Assembly (NCBI RefSeq): GCF_002954725.1
Contig: NZ_MSCQ01000002.1
Span: 553,301 to 617,300, forward strand
DNA length: 64,000 nt
Direction of reading: 5' to 3'
Source: Photobacterium phosphoreum
GTDB lineage: Bacteria > Pseudomonadota > Gammaproteobacteria > Enterobacterales > Vibrionaceae
This document shows positions 53,235 to 62,070 of the stretch, piece after piece; the first letter of the stretch is position 1; each line of letters opens with the position of its first letter. A model generated the notes under the pieces. It searched no databases. It saw nothing but the letters and a program-made list of their open reading frames with translations, and was not told the DNA's origin. The translations under genes and the position numbers were made by a program.

Positions 53235-55841
53235 CTATCGCACTTCGCGTTCAAAATAAACCAATTGAGCGGTTTTGGAGGTTAACTCCACTTGTTCACC
53301 AAACACAAAGCCTAAACGTTCAAATCGACTTAGCGCCTTGATATTATGAGAATCTGGCTCAGCAACAATTCTCTTGTTATCTGAATTAGAAAAAACGTAG
53401 TCTTTAATCGTATTGAATATACCTTGTGTAAACCCAGCAACAGGATTTTTAGCGGGAGCGACAAAAATATGTAAGCCGATATCCCCAGCTTGAGTTACAA
53501 ATTTATCCCCGACCTCTTCATATCTTGGGTCATAAAGCTGGACAAGTGCCACTGACTGATTTTCAAACGCGATAAAAAATATATCGTGATGAGGGTGCAC
53601 ATCTAAATATTGGTAAATAAACTCGATATACTGCTTATCATAATTTGCCATCCCCCAGAATTGAGCACGCTCTTGTGTCACCCAAGAATGAATTAAGTCA
53701 CTGTCATGTTTAGGGTTAACGGGCCGAACTTCAAACCTTCCCAAGCCATTCACTGCATGACTGTAATTACACAGGTTAACTTCACTAAGCTCAACCGTTG
53801 ACTCTAAGCGCATCTCGTCCCATTCGACCGAAACTGGAACAAGACTTCCTTGACGCCAAATATCAAATTGATTGCTGAAGTGTTCATGCACTGGGTCATC
53901 ATTTGCGCCAAATTGAACGATCCACTGGCTATTTTCAATATTCTCGAGATCCCAAATATATCGCGCTACTGGCGCTCGCCAACAGCTATGCGTTAAGCCT
54001 GGGACACTATATGACGACAACACGCAATCATGATCACCACCAATACCGGGCCAAGAATTTAAACGTTCGTCTCTGTAAGTATTCCAAGGTGTAATTGTAT
54101 GAATCTCTGCCCACGTCTCATCAAGATGCTGTTCGGCTGACAAATCAATCAATGATTTTCTGACGATAGATGTTACATCTAAACCAAGATCTTCGTTGGT
54201 CAACAAGGTGTTTAATGCAAAAGCAATACGTGAGGTCAAACTTAACCAAGGGTAGAATAATTCGGAGTATTCGCTCTGTTCGATGATTGAGTTCATCACT
54301 TGAAAGTCAGGCACTTTAGATACTTGCTGAACAACATTCGCGCGTAACTTGGAAAAAAGAGCAGCCTCAACGCTATTCGCTTCCATATTACAGTCCCAAC
54401 GAATCAAAATTTGTTGAAGCCTAAACGCCGCTTGAGACAAATCTGACAAAGATACAACTATATCTAAAATAATTGGGGCTGTGCTTAAATAAGTGTCGGT
54501 ATGTATTTGCTGCACTTCGCCTACAGACCACAAGTCTCTAAAGTTGACCAAAGATAAAATGCGATTCGCTCGATGTTCTGGAGAGAATTCTGTTCCCATC
54601 TCAGAAGCTAAGCCACGTTGGTTAGCCATTACCACCGCTTGCTCGCTGTTGTCACTTCGTTTTCCTTCTATACGTCCAGTCCATACAGAATCAGGGCTCC
54701 AAGCAGGTACTATACGTTTGAAGTTTTCTGTCGAGCGCTCAGGCACATGCCCTACAACCTTACTGATAAATTTACCATTAACATCAGATACTTGAAGAAC
54801 ATTAACTGGCTCAACCCAATATAAAAATGCTTGCTCGACATCATCAACAGACTCAGCGTGTAACAAAGATCTTAACGCTTCAAAACCCGAGACCGAATAT
54901 TTTCGCGCTGGCAGTTGAATACTGATAGGCAAACGCGCATCTCTACCTTCAACAATAATCGGGCCCCGTGGCGTTTCGAGTACATCAATTTTTACACTCT
55001 TTTCACCCCGGACTTCAATGACTTCTTTGCATATATCTACAGGCTCTTCACCTTCGGGCCCTTGGCAATAGTACGCATCACCTTTTTGATAAATACGCTC
55101 AAAGAATAAATCTTGATAATCAGCCATAGCATTGGTAATCGACCAAGCAACTGATCCTGCATGCCCGAAATGTGCAATCCCAGGAATACCGGGAATTGCA
55201 AAGCCTAACACCGTATATTCGTCACACGATAAATGAACCTGTTGATAGCAGCATGGCAATTCAATAACTCGATGAGGATCGCCGGCCTGAATAGACTTAC
55301 CCGACAAGGTCTTAGAGGGAGGAATATACCATCCGTTGCTTTCTGCTCGCCACAAATCTTCAGAAGTAAAGTAATCAAGGTACTGCTCACCTAGCCTTTG
55401 AATGAGTTCCTCTCGCCATATTTTGCTCGGGAACCCTCCCATCAAAATATGAGTTGAAAACCAAACGCTAATTGGTGTCCAAGGCTCCCATGCTTGCGGT
55501 TCAATAGCATGCTTCTCAAAAGCTGTATTTTTATTTTTCCCAAGTGCTGAATTGACACCTTTCACATACTCGCATAGCCATTCACGAGTATCCGAATCTA
55601 GTTGTTGAAAACAGTTTATTGCAGTCTCATCTAACTTAGAACGTCTGGCGAACTTATCCCATTCTAGATATTCCTTGCCTAAAGCAGCAGCACTAACCCC
55701 TTTTGATCTTAAACGCTCTACTTCCAGTTGCCATCCTCGATCTAGAGCTACGTTAACCCCTTGAGCATAGGCAAGTTCAAGTTCAGAGCCCGCTCTTATG
55801 TGTGGGATTCCCCATTTATCTCGATAAATTTGAAACGACAT
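53235..55841 (-). CDS. penicillin-acylase-type amidase fused to a siderophore GNAT acyltransferase
   Basis: An 868-residue two-part protein. Residues 1-~690 are an N-terminal-nucleophile amidase: IYRDKWGIPHIRA, then DRGWQLEVERLR, the expected autocatalytic nucleophile Ser168 in ESNGW, and IPGIPGIAHFGHAGSVAWSITNAMADYQDLFFE. There is no signal peptide, unlike secreted penicillin acylases, so it should stay in the cytosol. Residues ~695-868 are a GNAT domain of the DesC/IucB type (RAQFWGMANYDKQ, LYDPRYEEVGDKF, GDIGLHIFVAPAKNP, IVAEPDSHNIKALSRFERLGF). It is divergent from the biosynthetic operon across a Fur box. As I recall, Streptomyces des loci encode a separate amidase and acyltransferase (DesG, DesH) linked to acylated desferrioxamines; this looks like their fusion. 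Reaction is inferred: acyl exchange on the hydroxamate monomer or product. Confidence 0.85.
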   Translation of the reverse strand: MSFQIYRDKWGIPHIRAGSELELAYAQGVNVALDRGWQLEVERLRSKGVSAAALGKEYLEWDKFARRSKLDETAINCFQQLDSDTREWLCEYVKGVNSALGKNKNTAFEKHAIEPQAWEPWTPISVWFSTHILMGGFPSKIWREELIQRLGEQYLDYFTSEDLWRAESNGWYIPPSKTLSGKSIQAGDPHRVIELPCCYQQVHLSCDEYTVLGFAIPGIPGIAHFGHAGSVAWSITNAMADYQDLFFERIYQKGDAYYCQGPEGEEPVDICKEVIEVRGEKSVKIDVLETPRGPIIVEGRDARLPISIQLPARKYSVSGFEALRSLLHAESVDDVEQAFLYWVEPVNVLQVSDVNGKFISKVVGHVPERSTENFKRIVPAWSPDSVWTGRIEGKRSDNSEQAVVMANQRGLASEMGTEFSPEHRANRILSLVNFRDLWSVGEVQQIHTDTYLSTAPIILDIVVSLSDLSQAAFRLQQILIRWDCNMEANSVEAALFSKLRANVVQQVSKVPDFQVMNSIIEQSEYSELFYPWLSLTSRIAFALNTLLTNEDLGLDVTSIVRKSLIDLSAEQHLDETWAEIHTITPWNTYRDERLNSWPGIGGDHDCVLSSYSVPGLTHSCWRAPVARYIWDLENIENSQWIVQFGANDDPVHEHFSNQFDIWRQGSLVPVSVEWDEMRLESTVELSEVNLCNYSHAVNGLGRFEVRPVNPKHDSDLIHSWVTQERAQFWGMANYDKQYIEFIYQYLDVHPHHDIFFIAFENQSVALVQLYDPRYEEVGDKFVTQAGDIGLHIFVAPAKNPVAGFTQGIFNTIKDYVFSNSDNKRIVAEPDSHNIKALSRFERLGFVFGEQVELTSKTAQLVYFEREVR

Positions 55842-55873
55842 AATTGTTATATTCCTTTAACCAATATGCAAAT

Positions 55874-55892
55874 CGTAATGATAATCATTATT
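55874..55892. promoter_or_regulatory. Fur box in the divergent siderophore promoter
   Basis: CGTAATGATAATCATTATT matches the 19-bp Fur consensus at 16 positions. It sits midway in the 129-bp gap between the acylase-GNAT gene and the decarboxylase gene and probably represses both under iron excess. Confidence 0.9.
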
Positions 55893-55970
55893 ATATACAC
55901 TTGAAAAATTTTATGTTAATTATAAAAGATTAAAAATCAATCATAAAAATCAATATAAAGGGAAATTAAA

Positions 55971-57551
55971 ATGATAAGTACTGATTCGCTCAACGCAGTA
56001 CACTCTGGCAGTCAAAAAACGCCAGAACCCACCGAGTTTATTTTTAACCAAGCTAACCTTCAAGCCTATGAAGCCTGCCTGATTCAAGGCCTAAATTTAG
56101 TAAGAAGTCGTTTGGAGAACACTAGTAAACCGTTCAGTGGCATTCTTCCAAAAGAATTAGCCCTTCAATTTACCAACTTAGAGCTCGATCAACCTCTAGA
56201 GTCCATTTCCGATGCATTAAAAGAATTGGAATCACTTTACCTAAAAGATGCCATTTATTTTCACCATCCTAAATACATGGCTCACTTAAACTGCCCTATC
56301 GTCTACCCTGCCATTTTGGCTGAGCAGATCCTCTCTTCGATCAACTCATCTCTCGATACATGGGATCAAAGCGCAGGTGGCACACTTATTGAGCAGAAAC
56401 TGCTTGATTGGACTGCGAAAAAAATTGGTTACAATCGTCAGGCTGACGGAATTTTTACTAGTGGTGGAACACAATCCAACCTAATGGCGATGCTATTGGC
56501 GCGAGACAACTACTGCGCTAACAAAGGCAGTCATAATGTCCGAGAGCAAGGCCTTCCCTCCTATGGGCACAAATTCCGTATCTTCACTTCAGAATTAAGC
56601 CACTTCAGTATTCAAAAATCGTCAGCTCTATTAGGGCTCGGATACAACTCAGTGGTACCCGTTGCGGTTGATGAATACTTCAGAATGGACATCAATGCTC
56701 TAAGAAATGAGGTCAAAAAAACCATCGACCAAGGACTGATTCCATTAGCCATTGTTGCGACAACGGGAACAACTGACTTTGGTAGTGTCGATCCAGTTCA
56801 CGAGATAGCCCAGCTTTGTCACCAATTCGATATTTGGATGCACGTCGATGCGGCCTATGGATGCGGCACTTTAGTTTCAGAGAACAATCGACACCTTCTA
56901 TCGGGTATCGAAAATGCAGATTCCGTCACCGTTGATTATCATAAATCTTTCTTCCAACCTGTCAGTTGCGGCGCTTTTTTCGCTAAAGACAAGTCTAAGT
57001 TAAGCCTTATCACACACCACGCCGAGTACTTAAACCCATTGAGTCAAAAGCAAGAAGGCACACCCAACCTAGTCGATAAAAGCTTACAAACGACTCGACG
57101 CTTTGATTCGTTAAAACTATGGCTAACATTGAGAATTATGGGTGCAGATAAGATTGGGGCTATCTTTGATCAAGTCATGCAACTTGCCAAAGATAGTCAC
57201 CGACTTTACCAAGACGACAAAAGCTTAGAACTGCTGCATAGGCCAGAAATCAGCACACTGGTATTCCGATTTGTGCCTTCTCACCCAACAACTGATGAAG
57301 AAATCGATAAAGCCAATGAACATATTCGCAAAGCAATTTTCCGTAGCGGAGAAGCGGTTATCGCCAGTACTCAAGTTAAAGGGAAACGCTACCTAAAATT
57401 CACCTTGCTCAATCCAGCCACTCAAATCGAACATATTGAGGAAGTAGTCGAGCTAATCAAAACGCTGGGTCAGCAATATTTCTCAATCACAAATGATCAA
57501 AATCTCGAACAAAGTTCTCAACCTAACGCAGTTTGCATGGAGTCTCTGTAA
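55971..57551 (+). CDS. bibA: PLP-dependent lysine decarboxylase of siderophore synthesis (DesA/BibA/DfoJ-like)
   Basis: A 526-residue group-II decarboxylase. FTSGGTQSNLMAMLLARD, TTGTTDFGSVDPV, HVDAAYGCGTLVS and the PLP Lys in DSVTVDYHKSFFQP are intact. In hydroxamate pathways this enzyme makes cadaverine from lysine (or putrescine from ornithine) for the next gene. AAAGGGAAATTAAA precedes ATG. It begins a Fur-controlled operon and its stop overlaps the next start by one base. Lysine is the likely substrate by analogy with the bisucaberin locus. Confidence 0.9.
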   Translation: MISTDSLNAVHSGSQKTPEPTEFIFNQANLQAYEACLIQGLNLVRSRLENTSKPFSGILPKELALQFTNLELDQPLESISDALKELESLYLKDAIYFHHPKYMAHLNCPIVYPAILAEQILSSINSSLDTWDQSAGGTLIEQKLLDWTAKKIGYNRQADGIFTSGGTQSNLMAMLLARDNYCANKGSHNVREQGLPSYGHKFRIFTSELSHFSIQKSSALLGLGYNSVVPVAVDEYFRMDINALRNEVKKTIDQGLIPLAIVATTGTTDFGSVDPVHEIAQLCHQFDIWMHVDAAYGCGTLVSENNRHLLSGIENADSVTVDYHKSFFQPVSCGAFFAKDKSKLSLITHHAEYLNPLSQKQEGTPNLVDKSLQTTRRFDSLKLWLTLRIMGADKIGAIFDQVMQLAKDSHRLYQDDKSLELLHRPEISTLVFRFVPSHPTTDEEIDKANEHIRKAIFRSGEAVIASTQVKGKRYLKFTLLNPATQIEHIEEVVELIKTLGQQYFSITNDQNLEQSSQPNAVCMESL

Positions 57552-58861
57552 TGAACAATCCCGTCTACGATTTTATCGCGATCGGCTTAGGGCCGTTCAA
57601 TCTTGGTTTAGCCGCGCTTACCCACACTTTAGATGATGTAAATGGCTTGTTCCTAGACAAAAATGAAGGGTTTGATTGGCACCCAGGCATGATGCTCGAA
57701 AACGCCCACCTGCAAACGACTTTTATGTCAGATCTAGTGACGCTAGCTGATCCAACTCATCCACTTAGCTTTCTTAATTATATCAAGCAACAAGGCCGAC
57801 TTTACTCCTTTTATATCCGCGAAGATTTCTTCTTAATGCGTAAGGAATACAATCAATATTGCCAATGGGCAACTAAACAAATTTCCACTATACGTTTCCA
57901 GCACAATGTCACCTTGGTTAACTACGACCGAGAAAAAGATATTTACCAAGTTGAAGCACAAGATTTAGCAAACAACTCTTTAGTCACATTTCATTGCCGA
58001 CATCTAGTGCTTGGTACTGGTCCAACTACGCATATTCCCGACACATGTAAGGAATATGCAGGTAACTTAACCCACACTTCCAACTATTTATTCAACAAAA
58101 ATCAATTGCAACAAAACAAATCAATCACCATTGTTGGCGGGGGGCAAAGCGCTGCTGAAATCTATTATGATCTTCTCCAAGATATTGATAGCAAAGGCTA
58201 TCAGTTAAACTGGATCACACGCTCGCCGCGATTTTTTCCGCTTGAGTACAGCAAGCTCACATTAGAAATGACCTCTCCTGAATATGTTGACTATTTCTAT
58301 CACCTGCCACCAGCCAAACGCGATCAACTGATAGCGAAACAAAAGCATCTTTATAAAGGCATTAATACCTGTCTTATCAACGATATCTTTGACCTACTTT
58401 ATGTAAAAAAACTCGATGGTGAAGTGAATACCCGCCTAATGACCAATACCACCTTAGAGCAAGTTTCCCGTTCAAACGATAATTTTACACTTGGTCTATA
58501 TCAAGACGAGCAAGAGTCGGCATTTAAGCTGGACACACAAGGACTGATATTGGCAACAGGTTATACCTACCAACTGCCGGATTTTTTAGAAGGGATCAAT
58601 AGTGAGATTAAATGGGACAACCAAGGCCGATTTGATGTAAACCGCAACTACAGTATCGATAAGCGAGGCAAACGCATATTTGTACAAAATGCAGAATTAC
58701 ACACTCATGGTTTTGTTACGCCAGATCTCGGAATGGCCTGCTATCGCAACTCAATTCTAATTAAAGAAATCACAGGAATAGAACACTACCCAATAGAAAA
58801 GCGCATCGCCTTCCAAGAGTTCGCTACACCGGTACAAGAGGGAGTGCTAACAACGATATGA
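57551..58861 (+). CDS. bibB: cadaverine/diamine N-hydroxylase (DesB/BibB/DfoA-like)
   Basis: About 436 residues from ATG 57551, which overlaps the decarboxylase stop (TAATG) and has GGAG upstream. DFIAIGLGPFNLGLAAL is the FAD site, ITIVGGGQSAAEIYYDLL the NADPH site and LILATGYTYQLPDFL the C-terminal ATGY motif of IucD/SidA-type monooxygenases. It hydroxylates one amine of the diamine. The stop overlaps the following ATG (ATGA). Confidence 0.93.
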   Translation: MNNPVYDFIAIGLGPFNLGLAALTHTLDDVNGLFLDKNEGFDWHPGMMLENAHLQTTFMSDLVTLADPTHPLSFLNYIKQQGRLYSFYIREDFFLMRKEYNQYCQWATKQISTIRFQHNVTLVNYDREKDIYQVEAQDLANNSLVTFHCRHLVLGTGPTTHIPDTCKEYAGNLTHTSNYLFNKNQLQQNKSITIVGGGQSAAEIYYDLLQDIDSKGYQLNWITRSPRFFPLEYSKLTLEMTSPEYVDYFYHLPPAKRDQLIAKQKHLYKGINTCLINDIFDLLYVKKLDGEVNTRLMTNTTLEQVSRSNDNFTLGLYQDEQESAFKLDTQGLILATGYTYQLPDFLEGINSEIKWDNQGRFDVNRNYSIDKRGKRIFVQNAELHTHGFVTPDLGMACYRNSILIKEITGIEHYPIEKRIAFQEFATPVQEGVLTTI

Positions 58862-59115
58862 GGAGCCTAAAGTTTTCTCTCATTGTTCTTACATTGGCGT
58901 CTGTGGTAGCAGACTCCATTTTCTCGAGTGTATCTTTTTTAAAACATTGGTGTTATCGCTGCGTCCTTCGCGGTCGGACACATAGTGCAAAGCAGTCCAC
59001 TGGCTTCTTTTTTTTTGCCGCCGCCATTGGCCTATCAGGCAGCTTAATATACTTAGTCTTCGCGTTTAAAGATAAAATCCGTATCACTTCGACTGGCATT
59101 CAGGAGGCCCAATGA
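58858..59115 (+). pseudogene. MFS siderophore-exporter remnant (internal deletion plus frameshift)
   Basis: The start is coupled to the hydroxylase stop by ATGA, and the stop is coupled to the next start by ATGA, so a full gene once filled this slot. The frame opens with MRSLKFSLIVLTLASVVADSIF, a typical first transmembrane helix. The middle reads in the +1 frame as GVIAASFAVGHIVQSSPLAS. After a run of nine T (58999-59011 region) the original frame resumes as FFFAAAIGLSGSLIYLVFAF, a typical last helix. About 300 residues are missing. Exporter identity is inferred from this pattern and context. Confidence 0.75.
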
Positions 59116-61538
59116 AGATCCCTTTTACTATGATCGATGAATTACTTGGTGAAATTAGTTTCGAGCCACTAAACCTAGAAAATCATATCCAACAAGTTCA
59201 CACCTGGACAACAGCGAAGCACGCCTCATTCTGGGGAATGCAGGGTTATAACCAGCAACAAGTGTTCGAATTTTATAAGGACTTAGAGCAAGGCAAGTAC
59301 ACCGACACATTTATTGGTTCTGTGGCTGGCGAACCTTGTTTTTTGGTTGAGCTCTATGACCCGAGACTGGATCAAGTCGGCAAACACTATGACGTGCAGA
59401 TTGGCGATAAGGGCATGCACATACTGATTGCCGCAACAGAAAAACCTCAGTCAGGTTTTACTTATGCTGTGTTTAAGTCGGTACTGCACTTTATGTTTCA
59501 AGATTCGAGTATCTCACGAGTTATTGTCGAGCCCGACCACAGCAATCACAAAATCCATCGACTCAACAAGCGAGCGGGATTTCAACACATTAAACGCATT
59601 CAAATGGGTAACAAGTTAGCCAACTTAGCATTTTGTACCAAGCAACAATTTTATACCACGTTATCTCTACAAAACGAGGCACAAAATATGGACATTCAAC
59701 AACAGCCAGAACTCGCCACGGCTTCAATCAACACCTCTACTTGGGACAAGATAAACCGACTCCATATTAGAAAGTGCCTAGCTGAGCTCAGTCACGAAAG
59801 AATATTGCATCCCGAGCAGATCTCCCAAAGTGGTGACTGGGGTGGATATACACTTTCACCTGAAGATGGAAGCATTGAATACTCTTTCAAAGCAAAGCGA
59901 CTTGCGCTGGAACATTGGCTCATTGATAGCAACTCGATTAAGAAGCGAATTGATAGTATCGAGGCAAAACTAGACTCAGTCAGCTTTATTATTGAGTTTT
60001 CATCAATATTGCAAATCCCACAAAAGCTGCTTCCAACATACTTGGAAGAAATCACCAGCACCTTATATTCAGCAGCCTTTAAAGAAAACAAGCAATGGCT
60101 TAGCTCAGAAGAGCTTCTTAACGCCGATTTTCAACAAGTTGAATCCGCTATGAGTGAAGGCCACCCTGCCTTTATCGCCAACAATGGTCGAATTGGTTTC
60201 GATGCACACGACTTTGTTCACTATGCTCCTGAAGCAGGAAAACCAATATCTTTGATTTGGCTCGCTGGGCATAAAAGTCGTACGGAATTTTCGCATAGCC
60301 CCGAAATCAGCTACGACTCTTTATTAGAACAAGAGCTGGATATCACTACTCAAGAAGCATTTGCTGCAAAAATTTCTGCCAAAGGCCAAAACCCTGAAGA
60401 GTATACCCTGATCCCTGTTCACCCTTGGCAATGGTTTAACAAGCTAGCTAATATCTATGGACCAGATATTGCCTCAAATAATCTAATTTGCTTGGGCTAT
60501 GGAGATGATAGCTACCAAGCTCAGCAATCGATCAGGACTTTCTTCAACCGAAGCAATCCAAATAAATACTATGTAAAAACTGCACTATCTGTTCTCAACA
60601 TGGGTTTTATGCGCGGACTATCGGCCTACTACATGCGCACAACTCCTGCGATCAATGACTGGGTTTATTCGCTAATAAAAGAGGATAGCTACCTGAAAAA
60701 CAAAGAGTTTCATATCCTTAGAGAGATTGCCGCAACGGGTTATCGCAATCCTTACTACGAGCATGAGACTCTAAAAGACAACCCTTACAAAAAGATGCTC
60801 GCAGCGTTGTGGCGCGAAAGCCCTGTTAAATTGCTTGAGGCTGACCAACGTTTAATGACTATGGCATCGCTGCTCCATGTTGACCCAAGCAACACTGCGT
60901 TGTTACCAACTTTGATAAACGCATCTGGATTGTCGACAAAAACTTGGTTAGAAAGATACTTGGATGCATACCTTTCACCACTGCTGCACTGTTACTACCA
61001 ACACAGCTTGGTATTCATGCCTCACGGTGAAAACCTCATATTAATCTTTGAAAACCATGTGCCCGTCAAAGCTATCATGAAAGACATTGGCGAAGAGATT
61101 TACTTACTAAACTCAGATACTGAACTACCAGAGAATGTACAGCGAATCTCCATTCGAGTGCCCGCTGAAGAGGAAACCCTATCTTTCCATACCGATGTAT
61201 TTGACTGCTTCTTCCGCTACATGAGCGCAATTTTGGTTGAGCACGGTGATTTCCCTGAAAATAAGTTTTGGCAGCTTGTGGCAAACTGCATTCATCAATA
61301 CCAAGCGAGTAACTCTCACCTACAAGACAAATTTGTCAAACATGATTTGTTCTCAGATGACTTTGCACATTCTTGTTTGAACCGTCTGCAACTGGCGAAC
61401 AACCAACAAATGGTCGACCTCACTGATCCTGCTGGAAGTTTGAAATTTGCAGGTAAACTAAAAAACCCAATTGCTCAATTTGCTCAACGAGCACCAAACA
61501 CAAATTCTGTAACATCTAAGCAAAGTGCTGAGGTTTAA
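59112..61538 (+). CDS. bibC: GNAT acyltransferase-NIS synthetase fusion (BibC/DfoC-like)
   Basis: An 808-residue bifunctional enzyme. Residues ~10-190 are a DesC-like GNAT domain (HASFWGMQGYNQQ, LYDPRLDQVGKHY, GDKGMHILIAATEKP, RVIVEPDHSNHKIHRLNKRAGF) that would succinylate N-hydroxycadaverine. Residues ~200-790 are an IucA/IucC synthetase: EGHPAFIANNGRIGF, IPVHPWQW, VKTALSVLNMGFMRG and HGENLILIFENHVPVKAIMKDIG. It would adenylate and join or cyclise the monomers. AGGAGG precedes ATG. The same fusion order is known for bisucaberin BibC and Erwinia DfoC. Product size (dimer or trimer) cannot be read. Confidence 0.92.
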   Translation: MKIPFTMIDELLGEISFEPLNLENHIQQVHTWTTAKHASFWGMQGYNQQQVFEFYKDLEQGKYTDTFIGSVAGEPCFLVELYDPRLDQVGKHYDVQIGDKGMHILIAATEKPQSGFTYAVFKSVLHFMFQDSSISRVIVEPDHSNHKIHRLNKRAGFQHIKRIQMGNKLANLAFCTKQQFYTTLSLQNEAQNMDIQQQPELATASINTSTWDKINRLHIRKCLAELSHERILHPEQISQSGDWGGYTLSPEDGSIEYSFKAKRLALEHWLIDSNSIKKRIDSIEAKLDSVSFIIEFSSILQIPQKLLPTYLEEITSTLYSAAFKENKQWLSSEELLNADFQQVESAMSEGHPAFIANNGRIGFDAHDFVHYAPEAGKPISLIWLAGHKSRTEFSHSPEISYDSLLEQELDITTQEAFAAKISAKGQNPEEYTLIPVHPWQWFNKLANIYGPDIASNNLICLGYGDDSYQAQQSIRTFFNRSNPNKYYVKTALSVLNMGFMRGLSAYYMRTTPAINDWVYSLIKEDSYLKNKEFHILREIAATGYRNPYYEHETLKDNPYKKMLAALWRESPVKLLEADQRLMTMASLLHVDPSNTALLPTLINASGLSTKTWLERYLDAYLSPLLHCYYQHSLVFMPHGENLILIFENHVPVKAIMKDIGEEIYLLNSDTELPENVQRISIRVPAEEETLSFHTDVFDCFFRYMSAILVEHGDFPENKFWQLVANCIHQYQASNSHLQDKFVKHDLFSDDFAHSCLNRLQLANNQQMVDLTDPAGSLKFAGKLKNPIAQFAQRAPNTNSVTSKQSAEV

Positions 61539-61540
61539 GA

Positions 61541-61919
61541 ATGGAGGCTTTTTCTCAACCGAATATTCCTATGTTTGTTACCGTCGTACCCAACAGGCCA
61601 CTCATGTTGGAGGACATTGCAGATCATAGTTGTTAGCCTCGCTGGCAGCTACAACGGGTCTTTCAAAAAGAGAGCGGTTATATAGCGTAGTAAGTTATGT
61701 GCGCGAATTTAAGCTCAGTGAGGCGGCCAACCGCCTTACTAAAAACTCAGATAGAGTTATTGATATTGCAATGGCTTTGGCTCGGAAATCAGTTTCAGTC
61801 GCTCTTTGAAACAGGTTTACTGCATCAGTCCTAGTGCCTATCGAAAGCAAAATAACCCTATTATTCAACCTGTAGTTAACCTTCAACTTCGATTTATACC
61901 CTTAGGCATAGTTACTTAA
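61541..61919 (+). pseudogene. decayed AraC/MarA-type regulator
   Basis: Starting 2 bp after the synthetase stop, ATG 61541 opens MEAFSQPNIPM, then RPLMLEDIADHS and a TAG at 61634-61636. The same frame continues RWQLQRVFQKESG. A frameshift leads to SYVREFKLSEAANRLTKNSD, then RVIDIA. Another frame gives QFQSLF, and a further one CISPSAYRKQ. Together these rebuild a complete two-helix AraC DNA-binding domain of MarA/SoxS size with at least one nonsense change and several frameshifts. It was probably the regulator of the locus. Confidence 0.75.
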
Positions 61920-62026
61920 TGGCTATGCCTATAAATCCTCACACTTCAGGTGGTTATAAGTTTGTTAATAAAAATTAACCAACTTGCACAAAATTGTTAG
62001 GTTTTCCTTTGTTGCCAAGCTAGAAT

Positions 62027-62045
62027 GCAAATGATTTTTATTCTC
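62027..62045 (+). promoter_or_regulatory. Fur box before the TonB receptor gene
   Basis: GCAAATGATTTTTATTCTC matches the 19-bp Fur consensus at 13 positions, 26 bp before the receptor ATG. Another partial match overlaps it to the right (TCTCATTGATAAGAA). Confidence 0.65.
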
Positions 62046-62070
62046 ATTGATAAGAACAGTGGAGGAAAAC

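Noticed and set aside
58858-59115. Genuine 85-residue membrane protein
   Set aside because: The two ends look like first and last MFS helices, and the middle makes sense only in another frame; treated as a pseudogene.
55971-61538. Aerobactin or vibrioferrin synthesis cluster
   Set aside because: Only one NIS synthetase is present, fused to a GNAT, and a group-II decarboxylase leads the operon; this fits bisucaberin/desferrioxamine rather than citrate siderophores.
61695-61886. Minus-strand 63-codon frame
   Set aside because: It is the antisense of the decayed AraC gene and has no ribosome site.
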